Under the pieces are notes generated by a model, which saw only the letters and a list, made by a program, of their open reading frames with translations, was not told the origin of the DNA and made no database searches. DNA of 64,000 nt from Puia sp963703355 (lineage in GTDB: Bacteria; Bacteroidota; Bacteroidia; Chitinophagales; Chitinophagaceae): contig OY969813.1 of assembly GCA_963703355.1 (NCBI GenBank), positions 3,100,001-3,164,000 of the forward strand, in the 5' to 3' direction. Shown here piece by piece: positions 1 to 9,408 of the stretch. Position 1 is the first letter of the stretch. Each line of letters begins with the position of its first letter. Made by a program: the position numbers and the translations under genes.

Positions 1-83
1 ATATATACATTTTTTCCAAAAGTTGGCGAAATGCCTTTAACGGGAAGAATGACAGGCATGGTAATAATTTTGAGATTACACTA

Positions 84-135
84 AGGTAAAGCTTAATGCT
101 TAAAGCTGAAGGCTTAAAGCTTTTGACTAAAGGCT
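84..135. repeat. Intergenic heptad repeat array (GCTTAAA type)
   Basis: Imperfect tandem 7-bp units of the form GCTTAAA/GCTTAAT/GGCTTAAAG fill this stretch. It is related to the arrays near 42.2-42.5 kb, 55.24 kb and 60.42 kb. The rest of the first 275 bases is AT-rich with no supported gene. Confidence 0.6.
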
Positions 136-275
136 GGGGACCAATACTATACGCAATACATGGACGCTCCGACTTTATTTTTGTGATAACTGAATTTATT
201 TATAGACTTTCGAATAGGAATTTTTAACCTACCTAAAAAAAGGTCATCGTTCCCGCATGTGAGGGAACATCTGTC

Positions 276-1466
276 ATGAATACAATGAATCAACGCGAAC
301 TTTTTTTTAGACATCTTGGTCAGACTTCCCCCGCGCCCATTGCTCTCGAGATTGCACGCGCAGAAGGACAATATCTTTATGATATTAACGGAAAAAAATA
401 TCTCGATGCCATCGGTGGTATCAGTGTTTGCAATACGGGCCATCGTCATCCTGAGGTAGTACAAGCAATAAAGGATCAGGCCGATCGCTTTCTGCATGTT
501 TTGGTTTATGGAGAATTGATACAGTCTCCGCAGGTTGAATATGCGCATTTTCTTGCATCACATTTACCGGAGAATCTTCAATCTGTATTTTTTACGAATT
601 CTGGAACAGAAGCGACAGAAGGTGCCATGAAACTGGCGAAGCGGGTTACCAACAGAACGGAAATTGCAGGATTCAATTACTCCTATCATGGTTCCACACA
701 AGGCTCGTTGAGTCTGATGGGCGACGAATACTGGCGCAATGCATTTCGGCCCCTGCTCCCCGATATTCTGCATTTAAGATATAACAGTAAAGAGGATTTG
801 GAGCTGATAACAGAGAAAACAGCTTGTGTTATAATTGAAACAGTACAGGCAGAAAATGGAGTCATCAAACCAATTGAAGGTTGGATGAAAGCCATTAGAA
901 AAAAATGTGATGACACCGGAACATTGTTGATACTGGATGAAATTCAGGTGGGTTTCGGGAGGACGGGTTCATTATGGGGATTCCAACAGTATGAAATCAC
1001 TCCCGATATTCTTCTACTTGGCAAAGCGTTGGGTGGGGGATTGCCACTTGGCGCATTTATCGCTTCAAAAAACCTGATGGATCACTTTACAAACAATCCG
1101 GTTTTGGGTCATATAAGTACTTTCGGCGGACATCCCATAAGTTGTGCAGCGGGATTTGCAGCAATGAAAGTTTTAATCAGAGAAAATCTGATGTCTGGCG
1201 TTTTGGAGAAAGAGAACCTGTTTAGAAAATTACTGATTCATCCATCAATAAAATCAGTACGTACCGCGGGATTGCTGATCGCTGTTGAATTTGAAAATTT
1301 TGAAATGAGCAAAAAAATCGTGGATGGTTGCTTGCATGATGGGCTTCTGACTGATTGGTTTTTATTTGCTGCGAATTGTGTGCGTATCGCGCCACCACTT
1401 AGTATTTCATTATATGAAGTGGGTGAGATCTGTCGTATTATGTTGCATAATGCATCGGAACTTTAG
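276..1466 (+). CDS. Class III (ornithine/4-aminobutyrate-type) aminotransferase, PLP-dependent
   Basis: A 396-residue fold-type I PLP enzyme of the acetylornithine/GABA/ornithine aminotransferase family, expected in the cytoplasm. Seen directly: the N-terminal LYDINGKKYLDAIGGISVCN block, the PLP phosphate-binding region FFTNSGTEATEGAMK near residue 110, LILDEIQVGFGRTG (the cofactor-contacting Asp) near 220, and LLLGKALGGGLPLG carrying the Schiff-base Lys near 250. STFGGHPISCAA follows. Length is normal for the family and the gene looks intact. The ATG at 276 is used; a second in-frame ATG lies 9 bases later. It stands alone, with a convergent minus-strand gene 36 bases downstream, so no pathway can be read from neighbours. 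The amino donor cannot be assigned from sequence. Confidence 0.9.
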   Translation: MNTMNQRELFFRHLGQTSPAPIALEIARAEGQYLYDINGKKYLDAIGGISVCNTGHRHPEVVQAIKDQADRFLHVLVYGELIQSPQVEYAHFLASHLPENLQSVFFTNSGTEATEGAMKLAKRVTNRTEIAGFNYSYHGSTQGSLSLMGDEYWRNAFRPLLPDILHLRYNSKEDLELITEKTACVIIETVQAENGVIKPIEGWMKAIRKKCDDTGTLLILDEIQVGFGRTGSLWGFQQYEITPDILLLGKALGGGLPLGAFIASKNLMDHFTNNPVLGHISTFGGHPISCAAGFAAMKVLIRENLMSGVLEKENLFRKLLIHPSIKSVRTAGLLIAVEFENFEMSKKIVDGCLHDGLLTDWFLFAANCVRIAPPLSISLYEVGEICRIMLHNASEL

Positions 1467-1502
1467 AAATCCGAATCGTTTTATGATGAATATTTATTCT
1501 AA

Positions 1503-3518
1503 TTATCGTATCAACAGCACCGTTCCTTTTTTATTGATTGTTTTTTTGTTGAAGTCTATTCCCGATGCCTCCCATACATAGGTTCCCATGGGAGCTGGTC
1601 TGCCACCGATATTGCCATCCCAGCCAGGACCTGATTGTCTGGTTTCAAAAAGCAGTTCCCCATACCGGCTGAATACGCGGAAGTATTTGAAGGTTGAAAT
1701 GCCGACGGCTATCGGTCGGAAGATGTCGTTGACCCCATCTCCGTTCGGAGTAAACGCATTGGGGAGATAAATATCGGGACCGGTATAGTATTTTATATGA
1801 ATTGAATCGGTGAGAGAACAACCATGACTGTTGGTCATCGAGATATAGTATGTCATATCCGTTGTACTGGTAAGCACAGGATTTGGAATGGTCGGGTCGT
1901 TTAATCCAAATACCGGTGACCAGAGAAACTTTCCCCCGTTGTTGTAGTTTCCGTCATCGGCTTCCAATTGAAGGGTGGCTCCCCTGCTCAGGATGGTATC
2001 ATGGGAATCCAGCTGATAGGGTCCCTGCCAGACGTTGATGTTCTGGGTGTCGATGGCAAGACATCCTTTATCAGTTCCCACCTGCAGGATCACGGCATAG
2101 GTCTGGGGAGCTTTGGTGAATGTGTAAGTAATATCCTGATCCGCGGAGCTGTCGATGGTTTTATTGTTCAGCTGGATATCCCAGTAATAGGAGTTGATTA
2201 ATCCTCCGGAAGCGGTGGAAGTATTAGTAAATAATACCGGCTTACTGGTACACGGCGTGTCGTAAGTGAAGTCAGACTGAACGTAAGGATAGACGAGTAC
2301 CTTACTGTAAGCCGTATCGGCGCAATAGAGTCCCGGGAAAATGATCACACGGGCGTTGTAGGTTCCGGTATCAGCATAGGTATGGGTTGGATAAATCAGA
2401 GAAGACGTGGACCCATCTCCAAAATCCCACTGAAAAGTAGTGTTGTTGAAATTCAGACCTGGATAAAGGGGAGTACTTGAATTGGGAAAATAAACAGAAA
2501 AGGAATTGCAGTTATTCAATACAGAATCTGTGGAAGCTGTTGGTTTTGGCAACAGGCTGCAGTCATACACTTCAACATAGAGATCCTGCATGGTGGAATC
2601 AAGCAGCATACCGTTACGATATTCGAGCGCACTAATCGTAACAACATATATACCGGTATCTGTTATCGTTCCCTGCATCATACCTGTTACCGGATCCAGC
2701 GTTACACCTGGTCCTGCAGGATCAGCAGCAGTAAAGCCGGTTTTAAAATCCACAGGAATAAAAGGTTCAGTTGCATTTAGAAGATATGCTTTATTGTATT
2801 CATAAACGGTGAAGGTTCGTGGTGCAGAGAAATGATAGGCAACGGAATCTCCATCAGGCTCCGTCGCGAAGATCCGGTATTGAAAATTTCTGTTTGTACA
2901 AATGGAAAGGATTGTATCATTTGAACTGATCTGAAGACTGTTGTTTTCAATTGAAACAGGTGGTATCGTTATATAACTTGTGATGCCGTTATAGACAGTT
3001 CCAACACAGGTAACACACATACTGGGGCCACATCCAGTTGGAACCATTTCGGTGTAAGCTAGATTACCCTGAAACACTAAATTGGCATTTGTATAAGGAC
3101 GACAACAGTTCAACGTTGAGGCCACATAACCATATTGACCACCTGATAAAACCACGTCTGCATGATAATAATAAGTAGTATGACAAGGTGGAGTCCGGAG
3201 AATAAGGCAGGGATCAATTACACCAGTAATATTCTTAACCGAATCTAACTGCCAGGAAAATTCTAAAGGTGGTACTAGAGGGTTCATGGGTTGGAAAATA
3301 TTTAAACCCTGAATAACAGGCGGAACACCACACTCGATAGTCATTTTGTAAAAAAACCGAATAGGAGTTCCAAAAGTATTCGGAGGTTTCGGTAATCGGG
3401 TATAACTGATGGTTCCTGATTTGATAGTTTCAGGAAAGGGAGGGCAATAGGGCTGGGAAAAACAGAATCCACAACACATGAGTATCCCCACGGTTACCAA
3501 AATTCTTATTTTCATCAT
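1503..3518 (-). CDS. Secreted PKD-domain protein with type B (gliding motility-associated) C-terminal sorting domain
   Basis: About 671 residues. It starts with a clear signal peptide (MMKIRILVTVGILMCCGFC, cleavage near FSQ). Most of the body is an extracellular beta-rich region. A PKD domain shows as FQWDFGDGSTSS followed by HTYADTGTYNARV. The last ~90 residues are the gliding-motility-associated C-terminal domain, recognisable by LPNAFTPNGDGVNDIFRP and YVWEASG, so export through the T9SS to the cell surface is predicted. The ATG at 3518 is chosen because it opens directly into the signal peptide; an upstream in-frame ATG at 3530 adds only four polar residues. Many Cys in the N-terminal part may form disulfides. 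The specific function (adhesin or matrix component) is unknown. Confidence 0.85.
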   Translation of the reverse strand: MMKIRILVTVGILMCCGFCFSQPYCPPFPETIKSGTISYTRLPKPPNTFGTPIRFFYKMTIECGVPPVIQGLNIFQPMNPLVPPLEFSWQLDSVKNITGVIDPCLILRTPPCHTTYYYHADVVLSGGQYGYVASTLNCCRPYTNANLVFQGNLAYTEMVPTGCGPSMCVTCVGTVYNGITSYITIPPVSIENNSLQISSNDTILSICTNRNFQYRIFATEPDGDSVAYHFSAPRTFTVYEYNKAYLLNATEPFIPVDFKTGFTAADPAGPGVTLDPVTGMMQGTITDTGIYVVTISALEYRNGMLLDSTMQDLYVEVYDCSLLPKPTASTDSVLNNCNSFSVYFPNSSTPLYPGLNFNNTTFQWDFGDGSTSSLIYPTHTYADTGTYNARVIIFPGLYCADTAYSKVLVYPYVQSDFTYDTPCTSKPVLFTNTSTASGGLINSYYWDIQLNNKTIDSSADQDITYTFTKAPQTYAVILQVGTDKGCLAIDTQNINVWQGPYQLDSHDTILSRGATLQLEADDGNYNNGGKFLWSPVFGLNDPTIPNPVLTSTTDMTYYISMTNSHGCSLTDSIHIKYYTGPDIYLPNAFTPNGDGVNDIFRPIAVGISTFKYFRVFSRYGELLFETRQSGPGWDGNIGGRPAPMGTYVWEASGIDFNKKTINKKGTVLLIR

Positions 3519-3530
3519 GTGTCCCGGCAT

Positions 3531-3861
3531 TAACCAAATCTTTCACAACTACAACTAACCAGATTATTTTTTAAAATAGATTCGCCGCCAGCATTCGTCA
3601 GTTTGCAGTTGGCTTTAGAGTTCAGCAAATACAGCGATGATATCAGTAGAAAGACCGAATGTTTCATTTCAGGTATTTGCAATAAATTAGTGGGCCAATG
3701 GTTGAATTTCAGAGCTCTCATCTGATCTTTAAGATACGCGAAAAGACACGAAAATTGTCTAACTATGTTGTCTATTAACAAGTATTTCTTGTGATTTGAC
3801 AAAAGCTAAATAAATCATCATTCTCAAATAGTAATCACAATATCGGCCGGCTAAAAAAATA
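3531..3861. other. Non-coding divergent intergenic region
   Basis: About 330 bases between two divergently oriented genes. A 90-codon minus-strand frame crosses it but has no recognisable domain or signal. I see no RNA gene or strong repeat. It presumably carries the promoters of both flanking genes, but no convincing TAnnTTTG element was located. Confidence 0.4.
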
Positions 3862-4989
3862 ATGAAATCTTTTATCGCGATATCATGCGTTTTTATTTTT
3901 GTGGTATTTAATGCTTTTATACGGCACCCCCTTATCGACCATAAGACGCTGGAAATTGGTGCCGATGCACCTGAATTTAATTTGAAAGGAGTAGACGGGA
4001 AAACTTACAACCTGGCTTCTTTTAAAAGAGCGCAGGTTCTTGTTGTTGTCTTTACCTGTAATCATTGTCCCACTGCACAGGCCTATGAAGACCGGCTTAT
4101 TCGACTCACGTCTGATTATGCAAACAAAAATGTTGCTGTAGTGGCAATTATGCCAAATGATCCAACCTGCCTTCGCTTGGACGAACTTGATTTCTCGGAC
4201 ATTGGGGATTCTTATGAAGAAATGAAAATAAGGGCAAAAGAAAAAGCATTCAACTTTCCTTTTTTGTATGACGGGGACAATGAATCAGCTTCAAAAGCAT
4301 ATGGACCTGTCGCAACGCCGCATGTATTTGTTTTCGATAAGGATAGAAAATTACGATATCAGGGTAGAGTAGACGATATGGAAAGCCCTTTCAAAACACC
4401 TACCAGTACAGATGCCATCAATGCGATAAATGCTGTATTGAATAATCAGGACGTGGCGGTAAAAACCACCAAAGTTTTCGGATGTTCAGTTAAATGGTCT
4501 GACAAAAAAGATCTGGTAGAAAAGTTTCGGCAGCAATGGGCAAAGGAACCCGTGCATCTGGAATCTATAGATGTTGATAGTCTGAGAAAGTTGATCGGGA
4601 ATCCCTCGGACAAATTGCGGTTAATTTATTTTTGGACTACAAAATCCCTGACTTCTGAAAAACAATTTCAGGAATTTGTAACAATTAACTGGATGTACAG
4701 GGATCGCGATTTTGAATATATCAGCGTCAGCTCGGACAATATAAGCGACCGGGATAGTGTGTTAAAGTTTTTGAAAATGCAACAAGCATCAAATTCCAAT
4801 TATCTTAAAGATAAAGATGACAAATTGAAATCATTACATGAAGCAGTACCATCATGGAATGGAGATTTGCCATTTACGGTACTTGTTGAGCCGGGCGGCA
4901 AAATGGTTTATATAAAAGAAGGTACAATCGATCCTGCCAGGCTGAAATGGACAATCGTAAATAATCACCTGATAGGGAAGTACCCGTAG
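3862..4989 (+). CDS. Secreted/periplasmic thioredoxin-like (redoxin) protein with two thioredoxin folds
   Basis: 375 residues with an N-terminal hydrophobic signal segment (AISCVFIFVVFNAF). Residues ~30-205 are an AhpC/TSA-redoxin domain of the PRX_like1 type: APEFNLKGVDGKTYNLASFK, then the active-site-like FTCNHCPTAQAYE (CxxC), then the cis-Pro region VATPHVFVFDKD. The family-typical FGCSVKW follows. Residues ~240-375 look like a second, degenerate thioredoxin fold (LRLIYFWTTKSLTSEKQFQE) with no Cys at the expected CxxC position. This suggests a redox-active N-domain and a structural or binding C-domain. It stands alone on its strand, convergent with the LytTR operon. Its partner or substrate cannot be told. 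Confidence 0.8.
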   Translation: MKSFIAISCVFIFVVFNAFIRHPLIDHKTLEIGADAPEFNLKGVDGKTYNLASFKRAQVLVVVFTCNHCPTAQAYEDRLIRLTSDYANKNVAVVAIMPNDPTCLRLDELDFSDIGDSYEEMKIRAKEKAFNFPFLYDGDNESASKAYGPVATPHVFVFDKDRKLRYQGRVDDMESPFKTPTSTDAINAINAVLNNQDVAVKTTKVFGCSVKWSDKKDLVEKFRQQWAKEPVHLESIDVDSLRKLIGNPSDKLRLIYFWTTKSLTSEKQFQEFVTINWMYRDRDFEYISVSSDNISDRDSVLKFLKMQQASNSNYLKDKDDKLKSLHEAVPSWNGDLPFTVLVEPGGKMVYIKEGTIDPARLKWTIVNNHLIGKYP

Positions 4990-5007
4990 CGTTGCAGATA
5001 TGAAAGA

Positions 5008-5739
5008 TCAATCTCTTTTCAACACTTTTTCCGCCTCATGACGGTACATCCTGCTGATGGGAAGTTCCTGTTTGCCGATTCCAACAATTTCATTTGTAAA
5101 ATATTCTATTTTATTTATGGACACAATATAGGATCTGTGTATACGTAAAAATCTTAAAGTGGGGAGATTCTCCTCGAGCGAGGAAATGGAATGTTTGGTG
5201 AGAATTGTTTTGTTTTTGGTTACGACTTTTATATAGTCTTTCAGACTTTCGAAATAAAGAATATCATCTAATGCGATTTTTAAAATTTTCCTGTCGGCTC
5301 TGAAATGAATGTGGGTATTGATAATTTCGTTTTCTGTAACAGCCGTCCCATCAGGAGAGTCCGATTGTTTTATAGATGTCTTCATTATCTTATTTACAGC
5401 TTTAAGGAATCTCTCAAAAGAAATCGGTTTGAGCAGATAGTCGACGGCGTCGAGATCAAACCCTTCAACAGCGTATTTTCTGTAGGCAGTTGTAAATATT
5501 ATTTTTGGGGGATTTGTAAGCGTACGAATAAAATCAGTTCCAAGAATCTGCGGCATCTGGATATCCAGAAAAAGTATATCAATGGATTGTTGCTGTATGA
5601 TGGCAAGCGCCTCGACCGCATTTCCACAAATCCCAGCCAGCATTAATGAGGGAATGGACTCAATATATTTCTTCAGTACCTCAAGTGCCGGCGGTTCATC
5701 ATCTACAACGAGACAGTTTATCCTGTTATTGGGTTGCAT
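5008..5739 (-). CDS. LytTR-family response regulator
   Basis: About 243 residues from the ATG at 5739. The N-terminal receiver has the acidic pair in CLVVDDEPPAL, the phospho-acceptor Asp at about residue 59 in ILFLDIQMP, and the conserved Lys in DYLLKPISFERF. The C-terminal LytTR DNA-binding domain shows as LKIALDDILYFESLKDYIKV and LRIHRSYIVSINKIEYF. The start codon overlaps the end of the upstream kinase gene by 14 bases, pointing to translational coupling in a three-gene operon. Upstream in-frame codons up to 5829 would place a polar extension ahead of the receiver and are unlikely. It should be the transcriptional output of the adjacent LytS-like kinase. Target genes are unknown. Confidence 0.92.
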   Translation of the reverse strand: MQPNNRINCLVVDDEPPALEVLKKYIESIPSLMLAGICGNAVEALAIIQQQSIDILFLDIQMPQILGTDFIRTLTNPPKIIFTTAYRKYAVEGFDLDAVDYLLKPISFERFLKAVNKIMKTSIKQSDSPDGTAVTENEIINTHIHFRADRKILKIALDDILYFESLKDYIKVVTKNKTILTKHSISSLEENLPTLRFLRIHRSYIVSINKIEYFTNEIVGIGKQELPISRMYRHEAEKVLKRD

Positions 5740-6880
5740 AAGAAGTAATTCTGTTATTTTCCTGTATCCTGAATATTTCTTGATTTGTTTCAAATAATAT
5801 GTACTCCGAAAGTGAAATTTGCATTTCAACGGTAAAAGTATCGTCGGTTGTCGCTATCAGCATTGTATGTTTACCCGGATACAATATATCAAGTCTCTTC
5901 CTTACATTCTCCAGTCCGATTCCTTTTCTCAGTTCCTGATTTGAAGAGAATGGCGGTTTGCTATTGCTTAAAAAGAAATACAGAACATTTCTTTCAACGT
6001 AAATTTTTAAAATAATTCTCGGATGTTCCAGTATCTGACTTACTCCATGCTTAAAACTGTTTTCTACAAACGGAATCATTAACAAGGGGGCGATAAAGTG
6101 GTTTCCCTCCGGTTGCATTAATTCAATCTGCATGCTTAAACGATTTCCGTAACGGATTTTCTCCAACTCAATATAATTGGCGATCATGTTCAGTTCGTTT
6201 TTTAGGGGGACATAAGCCTGATTACATTCTGCGACCATGTAGTACACCGTTTGTTTTAATTTTTTTACAAGGCCTGAGGCTTCCGACTTATCATTGAGCG
6301 AATAGGAGTAGATATTGTTCAGTGTATTAAAAAGAAAATGGGGATGAATTTGGGACTTTAATAGTTGTAATTCGGCATTGATATTGGCCCGAGTCAGTGT
6401 TTCATTCTCTATTTTCTTCAGATACCAGTTTTTTAAGCTTTTAAGCGATAGCAACAACCCACAAACCAGCGGAGGATTTCCCAGAACTCTTATGAATGCT
6501 CCCAGCTGAAAGAATTCATGTGCGTGAATCCCCGCTATAACATTGAATGTTTTGTTCATCTGAAAGTAGAGTAATACGGAATTGATGCATTGCAGGACGC
6601 AAAGGAGCAGTAATACAGAAACACAAAAGAGACCATACCTTTTCTTATAAAGATATTTTGGGACAAAAACGTATACAGTAATGTAACTGAAACTAAGAAT
6701 TAAACAATCCCAGGATATTGTCCAGGAAAAAAAAGATCCGAGTGACTCCCAGAAACTCTGAACAGGATACATGATTCCTATTCGAAGGAGACTGTATAAA
6801 AGAATGGCGGTACAGAATAATCCATGCCTGAGAATTTTGTATTTCGTACGCTTCGAAAATATCAGTTCATGAAAATTCAT
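5726..6880 (-). CDS. LytS/YpdA-type sensor histidine kinase (His_kinase family), intact
   Basis: About 384 residues. The N-terminal half has four hydrophobic membrane segments (for example LFCTAILLYSLLRIGIMY and FCVSVLLLLCVLQCINSVLL) with no obvious extracytoplasmic sensor domain. The catalytic half carries every hallmark of the family: QIHPHFLFNTLNNIYSYS with the PHF phospho-acceptor His, the N-box IPFVENSFKHG, and the G-box GIGLENVRKRL. The ATG at 6880 is preferred over 6910. It gives a 14-base overlap with the preceding gene, the same overlap as with the downstream regulator, and its N-terminus (MNFHELIFSKRTKYKILRHG) then aligns with that of the neighbouring paralogue. It is predicted to phosphorylate the LytTR regulator encoded downstream. 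Confidence 0.9.
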   Translation of the reverse strand: MNFHELIFSKRTKYKILRHGLFCTAILLYSLLRIGIMYPVQSFWESLGSFFSWTISWDCLILSFSYITVYVFVPKYLYKKRYGLFCVSVLLLLCVLQCINSVLLYFQMNKTFNVIAGIHAHEFFQLGAFIRVLGNPPLVCGLLLSLKSLKNWYLKKIENETLTRANINAELQLLKSQIHPHFLFNTLNNIYSYSLNDKSEASGLVKKLKQTVYYMVAECNQAYVPLKNELNMIANYIELEKIRYGNRLSMQIELMQPEGNHFIAPLLMIPFVENSFKHGVSQILEHPRIILKIYVERNVLYFFLSNSKPPFSSNQELRKGIGLENVRKRLDILYPGKHTMLIATTDDTFTVEMQISLSEYILFETNQEIFRIQENNRITSYATQ

Positions 6881-8006
6881 AAGATATTTTTGGTGGTAAC
6901 GAAATAGCATGCTGCTGATTTAACGACCTAACCAATTTAAGTTGTAATTCAATTTGTATACCGTTGATATTTGATTTCAGCATCAGCTGATGATTGTCGG
7001 GATACAGATTTTCAATTCTTTTAGTGATATCTGACCAACCCTGTTTATGTGAAAAACTATTTTCCGACGGACTTTCTTCGAAACATGTCAAATCAAATAA
7101 TAATATGTCTCCGTCAGTTTTAATATTGACAGTTATGTTTTTATGTGAATCGTCTTTAATTGTCAGGTATTCAAAACTTGTTTCCAGAAAGGGTAAAAGG
7201 ATAAGTGGTGCGATATATAGATCGTGAGGGGGGACGTCAATAACCAGACTTGTATATAATGTATCCGGAAAGTTGTCTTTTTGCAGATCCATATACCCGC
7301 TTATGACTTCGATTTCCTTGGTCAATAAAACATAATCGCCGTCGCTTTCATATAATATATAACTTAGAATATCTGCCAGTTTCAGTATAAATCCGGGAGA
7401 GTCAATTTGTTTCTTTTTTAGTTTGTCTTCCAGGGAAATCAGTGAATTGAAAAGAAAACGGGGATGAATCTGCGTTTTCAGAAGTTTTAGTTCTCTCGAT
7501 ATTTTTTGTTTGATAAGTAAGTCATTTGCTTTTTGCTGAAGAATCCATTTTTTGGTTAAACGAATACCTCCAGAAAGTCCCATGGCAATTAGAGGGATCC
7601 AAAGTCCATTGACTATCGTATTGTATTTGTTGAGGTCAAAAGTTATTTTTTCATACGGAATACCCATTGATATTCGCACATATTGGATGCTCGTAAAATA
7701 AGCAGCAATAATATTTATGAGCAACAATGCTGAAAAAGACAAAATGAATGCAACATTTTTCCGCTGAAAAAGGAAAACCGGTATGATCACATACATAAAA
7801 AAGTATGCGGTGAGTATAAAAGTGGGGACGAAAAACAAATCATATTGTATAAGACTGGGTATACTACGAAAATGCATTGCTTCATTAGGTCCTCCAATCA
7901 GGCTGTTTTGTGCGCTATAATGTAAAATGAATACCACCCAGAAAGCGACGTGCCTTGTGAGCCGATATATGAATTGATTGGAGAATATAAAATGATAACC
8001 CTTCAC
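6867..8006 (-). CDS. Degenerate LytS-like sensor kinase paralogue (probable pseudokinase)
   Basis: About 379 residues, clearly a paralogue of the next gene in the operon: same membrane-segment layout, and an aligned N-terminus (YHFIFSNQFIYRLTRH). All three catalytic signatures are changed. QIHPRFLFN has Arg in place of the PHF His. LPFLETSFEYL lacks the N-box Asn and the following His-Gly. KQGWSDITKRIENLY replaces the GIGLENVRKRL box. The frame is open and full length, so this is not simple decay. The GTG at 8006 is chosen because AAAGGA lies 8 bases upstream and the N-terminus then matches its partner; a TTG at 8036 is the longer alternative. It is first in the operon. A role as a non-catalytic heterodimer partner or regulator of the intact kinase is my inference. 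Confidence 0.85.
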   Translation of the reverse strand: MKGYHFIFSNQFIYRLTRHVAFWVVFILHYSAQNSLIGGPNEAMHFRSIPSLIQYDLFFVPTFILTAYFFMYVIIPVFLFQRKNVAFILSFSALLLINIIAAYFTSIQYVRISMGIPYEKITFDLNKYNTIVNGLWIPLIAMGLSGGIRLTKKWILQQKANDLLIKQKISRELKLLKTQIHPRFLFNSLISLEDKLKKKQIDSPGFILKLADILSYILYESDGDYVLLTKEIEVISGYMDLQKDNFPDTLYTSLVIDVPPHDLYIAPLILLPFLETSFEYLTIKDDSHKNITVNIKTDGDILLFDLTCFEESPSENSFSHKQGWSDITKRIENLYPDNHQLMLKSNINGIQIELQLKLVRSLNQQHAISLPPKISYEFS

Positions 8007-8261
8007 GAGTTTTTTCCTTTTAAAATTAATCAACAAAAAACAGATTCAACGGCAATCAATGTGTTGAATTACAAAATGGGTTGATTAGTCGACGAGTGCC
8101 ATTTATCGCCTGTGAAGGTTTTAAAATCTTCTAAATGGTATAAGTATTTGAAACACTACCCACTGTCGACTTTATAAGTAAGCGATTACCTGCCCTGTTA
8201 TTTTTATCCTGTCATCTGCCTTTATTCTCAAGCCATTTTAAATCATTAAAAGAACGTATTT

Positions 8262-9398
8262 ATGAAAAGTAATGTTTACATGAAATTTGGAGCTGCGATT
8301 GCAGTTCTTATTCTTTTCAATTCCTGTGTAAAAAATGCACCTAACCCATTATGCAATTGTAGTCCTGACAATCTTGTAATTAATGCTTCTAAATTTTCAT
8401 CAGGGTTCAACAGCCCCCGTGGTTTGAAATTTGGACCTGACGGATACCTGTATGTAGCCGAAGGGGGCATTGGTGGTTCAAATACTACAACCTGCACCCA
8501 GGTAATTCCACCCGTCGGACCTTATCTGGGCAGCCAGACCGGTTCATGTATTTCCAGGGTGGGGAACGACGGCAAGCGCACAGTTTTCGTTGACAACCTG
8601 CCTTCCAGTCAGTCATCCGAGCTTACGGGATCTCCGACAAGCGGTGTGGGTGATGTTGCATTCGTTGGGAACACACTGTACGGTTTGCTGAATGGAGCCG
8701 GATGTTCTCATGGTGTGGTGGGTATTCCAAATCAGGTTTTCAAAGTGAATAAGGACAGAACCTGGTCGATGGTTGTGGACTTAAGTTCGTACTACATGAA
8801 TAATCCAACTGCCCAGGAAAATCCCGCAGACTATGAACCGGATGGAACACCGTATAGTATGAGTGAAGTAAACGGTGATTTGTACGTTATAGAGCCTAAT
8901 CATGGAGAACTTGATAAGGTAACCACTAAAGGGAAGATCAGCAGGGTAATCGATATCTCAGCAGCCGAAGGACACATAGTTCCTACCTGTCAGATATTTC
9001 ATGACGGTAATTTTTATGTGGGAAACCTGGACACTTATCCGCTTTCCGATTTATCCGCCATATATAAAATAACTCCGGGTGGTCAGATAAGCGTTGTTGC
9101 GAGCGGATTTTCTGCAGTGCTGGGAGTTACTTTTGACGAAGTTGGCGGTATGTATATTCTCGAAAATACAACCGGCAACCCTACACCAACTCCTGGTACG
9201 GGCGACATTATCAGAATTGATCCCTCTGGATCGAAAATTACCATTGCATCGGGTCTTAATTTTCCAACAGCTATGACGTTCGGCCCTGACAATAAACTCT
9301 ATGTTTCTATTTGGGGTTTTGGGGGCGCTCCGGGCATGGGAGAAATCTGGCAGTTTGATGTGACCTGCGCTAAACAATATCATGGCATAAAAAAATAG
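8262..9398 (+). CDS. ScyD/ScyE-family beta-propeller lipoprotein
   Basis: 378 residues. The N-terminus has a lipoprotein signal (IAVLILFNSC, lipobox Cys near residue 22), so membrane anchoring is expected. The body has repeated propeller-blade motifs: SPRGLKFGPDGYLYVAEGG, VGDVAFVGNTLYGLL, EVNGDLYVIEPNHGEL, VLGVTFDEVGGMYILE and PTAMTFGPDNKLYVSIWG, typical of the ScyD/ScyE family. The name comes from cyanobacterial scytonemin cluster proteins, but most members are of unknown function and no scytonemin genes are seen here. The next gene starts 10 bases downstream and probably forms an operon with it. Confidence 0.8.
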   Translation: MKSNVYMKFGAAIAVLILFNSCVKNAPNPLCNCSPDNLVINASKFSSGFNSPRGLKFGPDGYLYVAEGGIGGSNTTTCTQVIPPVGPYLGSQTGSCISRVGNDGKRTVFVDNLPSSQSSELTGSPTSGVGDVAFVGNTLYGLLNGAGCSHGVVGIPNQVFKVNKDRTWSMVVDLSSYYMNNPTAQENPADYEPDGTPYSMSEVNGDLYVIEPNHGELDKVTTKGKISRVIDISAAEGHIVPTCQIFHDGNFYVGNLDTYPLSDLSAIYKITPGGQISVVASGFSAVLGVTFDEVGGMYILENTTGNPTPTPGTGDIIRIDPSGSKITIASGLNFPTAMTFGPDNKLYVSIWGFGGAPGMGEIWQFDVTCAKQYHGIKK

Positions 9399-9408
9399 TT
9401 TGTATGAC

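Noticed and set aside
147..548. Long minus-strand frame over the aminotransferase gene
   Set aside because: Antisense to a well-supported enzyme and without family features.
3530..3802. 90-codon minus-strand frame whose stop overlaps the next ATG
   Set aside because: No recognisable domain or signal, atypical composition, and the overlap depends on an unlikely start for the downstream gene.
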